Shown: positions 61,757 to 64,000 of the stretch, in pieces
Position numbering within the stretch: position 1 is the stretch's first letter
Layout of the letters: the number at the start of each line of letters is the position of its first letter
Assembly: GCA_014595895.1 (NCBI GenBank)
Contig: JABUKB010000006.1
Coordinates: 79,363-143,362, forward strand
Direction of reading: 5' to 3'
Origin: Lysinibacillus odysseyi
GTDB lineage: Bacteria > Bacillota > Bacilli > Bacillales_A > Planococcaceae
Length of the DNA stretch: 64,000 bases
Translations under genes and position numbers: made by a program
The notes under the pieces: model-generated
Told to the model about the DNA's origin: nothing
Database searches by the model: none
What the model saw: the letters and a program-made list of their open reading frames with translations, nothing else

Positions 61757-63343
61757 ATGACTGAAGCTAAATTAGAGGTAAATCTTCTTGCACCCGAGCA
61801 ATACAATATTACGGAGGAACTGGAAAGATATAGTCAAGATGAGAAGCGTCAAGCTATTCGATGGATTGATGCACAAGGCAATCAGCGCATTGTTTCCTAT
61901 AAAGAATTAGTGGAACGTATGAATCAATACGCTAACGTCTTCACTTCTTTAAATATTCAGCGTGGGGATTGCGTACTTGTAATGGTACCCCGCTTACCTG
62001 AGGCCTATAGCGTTTATCTTGCCTGTTTAAAAGCAGGTATTGTGCCGATTGCATGTTCGGAGATGCTACGTGCTTCAGATTTACAATACCGTATTGAGCA
62101 TGCTTCTGCTAAAGCTGTCATTGTATATGATGCTTTTACCGCTGAGCTGAACAAAATTGAAGGTTATAAGGATGTATTGCGCTTAATCATCGGGCAAGAT
62201 GAAGAAGGTTGGACAAATATTTCAACATTAGCTGAGCAACAAGATACTCAGTTTGATGCCGTACCAACGTCTAGAGACGATATGGCTTTTTTATCTTATA
62301 CATCGGGTACGACAGGCAAACCAAAGGGAGTTGTTCATTCCCATGGCTGGGGCTATGCTCATATTAGAACAGCTGCCTCTAGTTGGTTAGACGTAAAAGA
62401 AGGCGACCTTGTATGGGCGACTGCTGCCCCAGGCTGGCAGAAATGGATTTGGAGTCCATTCCTTTCTACTATTATGTTAGGTGCGACAGCATTTGTTTAT
62501 TATGGTGGTTTTGAAGCAGAGAAGTATTTATCTCTTATTCAAAATGAAAAAATTAATGTTTTATGTTGTACCCCAACTGAATACCGTATCATGGCCAAGC
62601 TTGAAACACTTGGGGAGTACGATTTGTCTCACTTACGCAGTGCCGTATCCGCTGGAGAACCGTTAAATCGCCCTGTTATCGATAAGTTTTTAGAACTATT
62701 TAACTTGAGAGTACGTGACGGCTATGGTCAAACTGAAAATACATTACTAATTGGGACAATGGCCAATGCGATTCAGCGTCCTGGTTCTATGGGTAAACCA
62801 ACACCGGGCAATATTGTAAAAATCATCACGTCTGAAGGAACTGAAGCTGCTCCAGGCGAAGTAGGTGATATCGCTGTCCATAAAACAAGCCCTGCATTGT
62901 TTAAGGAATATTACCGTGATCCAGAACGTACGCAGGCTGCATTCCGCGGAGAATGGTATATTACTGGCGACCAGGCAAGCTATGATGAGGATGGGTACTT
63001 CTGGTTTGAGGGGCGCGGAGATGATATTATTATCTCTTCTGGCTATACAATAGGTCCATTTGAAGTGGAAGACGCTTTGAATAAGCATGCTGCTGTGCAA
63101 GAATGTGCTGTTGTCGCTGCTCCTGATGAAATTCGCGGCAGTATCGTAAAGGCATATATCGTACTAACTGAGGCATTCCGTAATCATAATCAAGAAGAGC
63201 TTATCAAAACACTTCAAGAACACGTGAAGGAATTAACAGCTCCTTATAAATATCCTCGTAGTATTGAATTTTTAGAGGAATTGCCAAAGACAACATCCGG
63301 CAAAATTCGACGTGTTGAACTTCGTCAAATAGCAAAAGCTTAA
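61757..63343 (+). CDS. Acyl-CoA synthetase, short/medium-chain or aromatic type
   Basis: The 528-residue enzyme has the AMP-binding P-loop SYTSGTTGKPKGVVHSH, the adenine motif RDGYGQTEN, WYITGDQASYDEDGYFWFEGRGDD and the catalytic C-terminal Lys in PKTTSGKIRR. It belongs with the acetyl/medium-chain/benzoate-CoA ligase branch. GGGGGAAA precedes the ATG. It is divergent from the transporter-ligase operon, suggesting a related acid-utilisation function. The substrate is not determined. Confidence 0.9.
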   Translation: MTEAKLEVNLLAPEQYNITEELERYSQDEKRQAIRWIDAQGNQRIVSYKELVERMNQYANVFTSLNIQRGDCVLVMVPRLPEAYSVYLACLKAGIVPIACSEMLRASDLQYRIEHASAKAVIVYDAFTAELNKIEGYKDVLRLIIGQDEEGWTNISTLAEQQDTQFDAVPTSRDDMAFLSYTSGTTGKPKGVVHSHGWGYAHIRTAASSWLDVKEGDLVWATAAPGWQKWIWSPFLSTIMLGATAFVYYGGFEAEKYLSLIQNEKINVLCCTPTEYRIMAKLETLGEYDLSHLRSAVSAGEPLNRPVIDKFLELFNLRVRDGYGQTENTLLIGTMANAIQRPGSMGKPTPGNIVKIITSEGTEAAPGEVGDIAVHKTSPALFKEYYRDPERTQAAFRGEWYITGDQASYDEDGYFWFEGRGDDIIISSGYTIGPFEVEDALNKHAAVQECAVVAAPDEIRGSIVKAYIVLTEAFRNHNQEELIKTLQEHVKELTAPYKYPRSIEFLEELPKTTSGKIRRVELRQIAKA

Positions 63344-63354
63344 TAGATTATTAG

Positions 63355-63391
63355 AAATAGCTTTGGAAACCTAATTCCAAGGCTATTTTTT
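63355..63391 (+). terminator. Terminator after the acyl-CoA ligase
   Basis: AAATAGC.TTGGAA pairs with TTCCAA.GCTATTT, ending in a T run. Confidence 0.75.
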
Positions 63392-63843
63392 ACGATGTAG
63401 TATACGTTGCTCTTATTAAATTTTAAATACCTTTTGTACCTTTTCTATTACTAACTTTAGCTTAAAAAATATTTAATATTTTTGATGGTAGCAACTCTGT
63501 AAGCCAGCTAACGCTTCATTTGTTTCCCACAATTATAGCTCTCCCCCTTTCATTTTTACCATCCTTATAAAGCCTCCTGTGTAGAAAGTTAGCTTCTAGA
63601 GGAAGAAATTGCTACCTATTGATGTGGGATAAAGTATAACAGTGAAATAGATGAAGTCATGTAACTAGACACTAAGGACACTCTATTTTTATATTTCATT
63701 TTCAATGTAATATTAATTCAAATCCAGATAAAGCTTTTGATCAGAAGCACTCTATTTTCTCTATTATATTTCTACCTATATTTATAAGTCTTAAACTATC
63801 TATAGCAATATAGGATATACTTTAATACGTCTTATAAAGCCAT
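63392..63843. other. Intergenic region between ligase and rRNA operon
   Basis: About 450 bases without a supported gene. It contains the third dispersed-repeat copy at 63606-63634. Confidence 0.5.
63606..63634. repeat. Short dispersed repeat, copy 3 (diverged)
   Basis: AAATTGCTACCTATTGATGT followed by GGGATAAAG; see copies at 6120 and 27414. Confidence 0.4.
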
Positions 63844-63880
63844 AAAAAAAGACTCAAAGCGCTATGCTTTGAGTCTTTTT
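63844..63880 (-). terminator. rRNA operon terminator
   Basis: AAAAAGACTCAAAGC pairs with GCTTTGAGTCTTTTT, with T runs on both strands; just downstream of the 5S gene. Confidence 0.85.
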
Positions 63881-63884
63881 ATTG

Positions 63885-64000
63885 TTGCGAAGCGACGTCC
63901 TACTCTCACAGGGGGAAGCCCCCAACTACCATCGGCGCTAAAGAGCTTAACTTCCGTGTTCGGTATGGGAACGGGTGTGACCTCTTTGCCATCATCACTT
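63885..64000 (-). rRNA. rrf: 5S rRNA, 5' end outside window
   Basis: On the minus strand the conserved 5S core AGAGGTCACACCCGTTCCCA, then CCGAACACGGAAGTTAAGCT, GATGGTAGT and GAGAGTAGGACGTCGC is present. The 3' end near 63885 pairs with the partial 5' helix. The 23S and 16S genes are expected beyond the window. Confidence 0.95.

Overview
The window looks like chromosome of a low-GC, spore-forming, S-layer-bearing Bacillales member of the Lysinibacillus/Solibacillus type. The pointers are a spore-coat CotH locus, a secreted NlpC/P60 enzyme anchored by SLH domains, the conserved cdaA-cdaR-glmM-glmS block, sigW-rsiW with a perfect sigma-W promoter, strong GGAGG ribosome binding sites and AT-rich intergenic DNA. 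The species is inferred, not proven.

Layout. 1-3843 (+): end of an unassigned gene, then a response regulator with a degenerate GGDEF-like N-terminus, a membrane HEAT-repeat protein and a family 2 glycosyltransferase, probably an exopolysaccharide cassette. 3967-10287 (-): housekeeping and DNA repair genes (LMW-PTP, PlsC, RlmA-like, NERD, Ogt, DinB-like, UDG family 6-like, CobT, DedA). 10464-14879: NhaC antiporter, a two-gene unknown operon, an NAD(P)-binding protein, serine acetyltransferase and a hot-dog protein. 15020-18112 (-): sulfonate/taurine-type ABC importer plus a GNAT, behind a strong leader hairpin. 18389-19691 (-): paired CrcB fluoride channels and a frataxin-like protein. 19940-23053 (-): csoR, copZ and copA with two CsoR-type operators. 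23236-27360: LysR/DMT pair and a CoA-transferase. 27778-33337: accessory and spore-coat region, with a CotG-like 12-residue repeat protein divergent from cotH, an MscS channel, a His-rich repeat protein and a gene remnant. 33338-35857: SLH-NlpC/P60 protein and ThpR. 36216-40227: an HDAC-like amidohydrolase and an NCS1 permease, divergent from a TetR regulator and an SMR efflux pair. 40228-45847: decayed region with IS1182-like, TnsA-like and YafY-like remnants, a PLD protein and alkaline phosphatase. 45848-53446 (-): glmS with its ribozyme, a DJ-1/PfpI protein, glmM, cdaR, cdaA, rsiW and sigW. 53727-54174 (-): five tRNAs. 54335-63343: a branched-chain-type ABC importer operon with an embedded acyl-CoA ligase, divergent from a second acyl-CoA ligase. 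63885-64000 (-): 3' part of a 5S rRNA gene.

The most interesting loci are two. First, an identical inverted repeat (AATGAAT-N3-ATTCATT) lies before the deacetylase/permease operon and tetR and again before the SMR pair, which suggests one regulon for import, deacetylation and export of a small amine-like compound. Second, a CotH kinase sits beside a divergent Ser/Thr/Arg repeat protein that resembles CotG in architecture, although its sequence is different.
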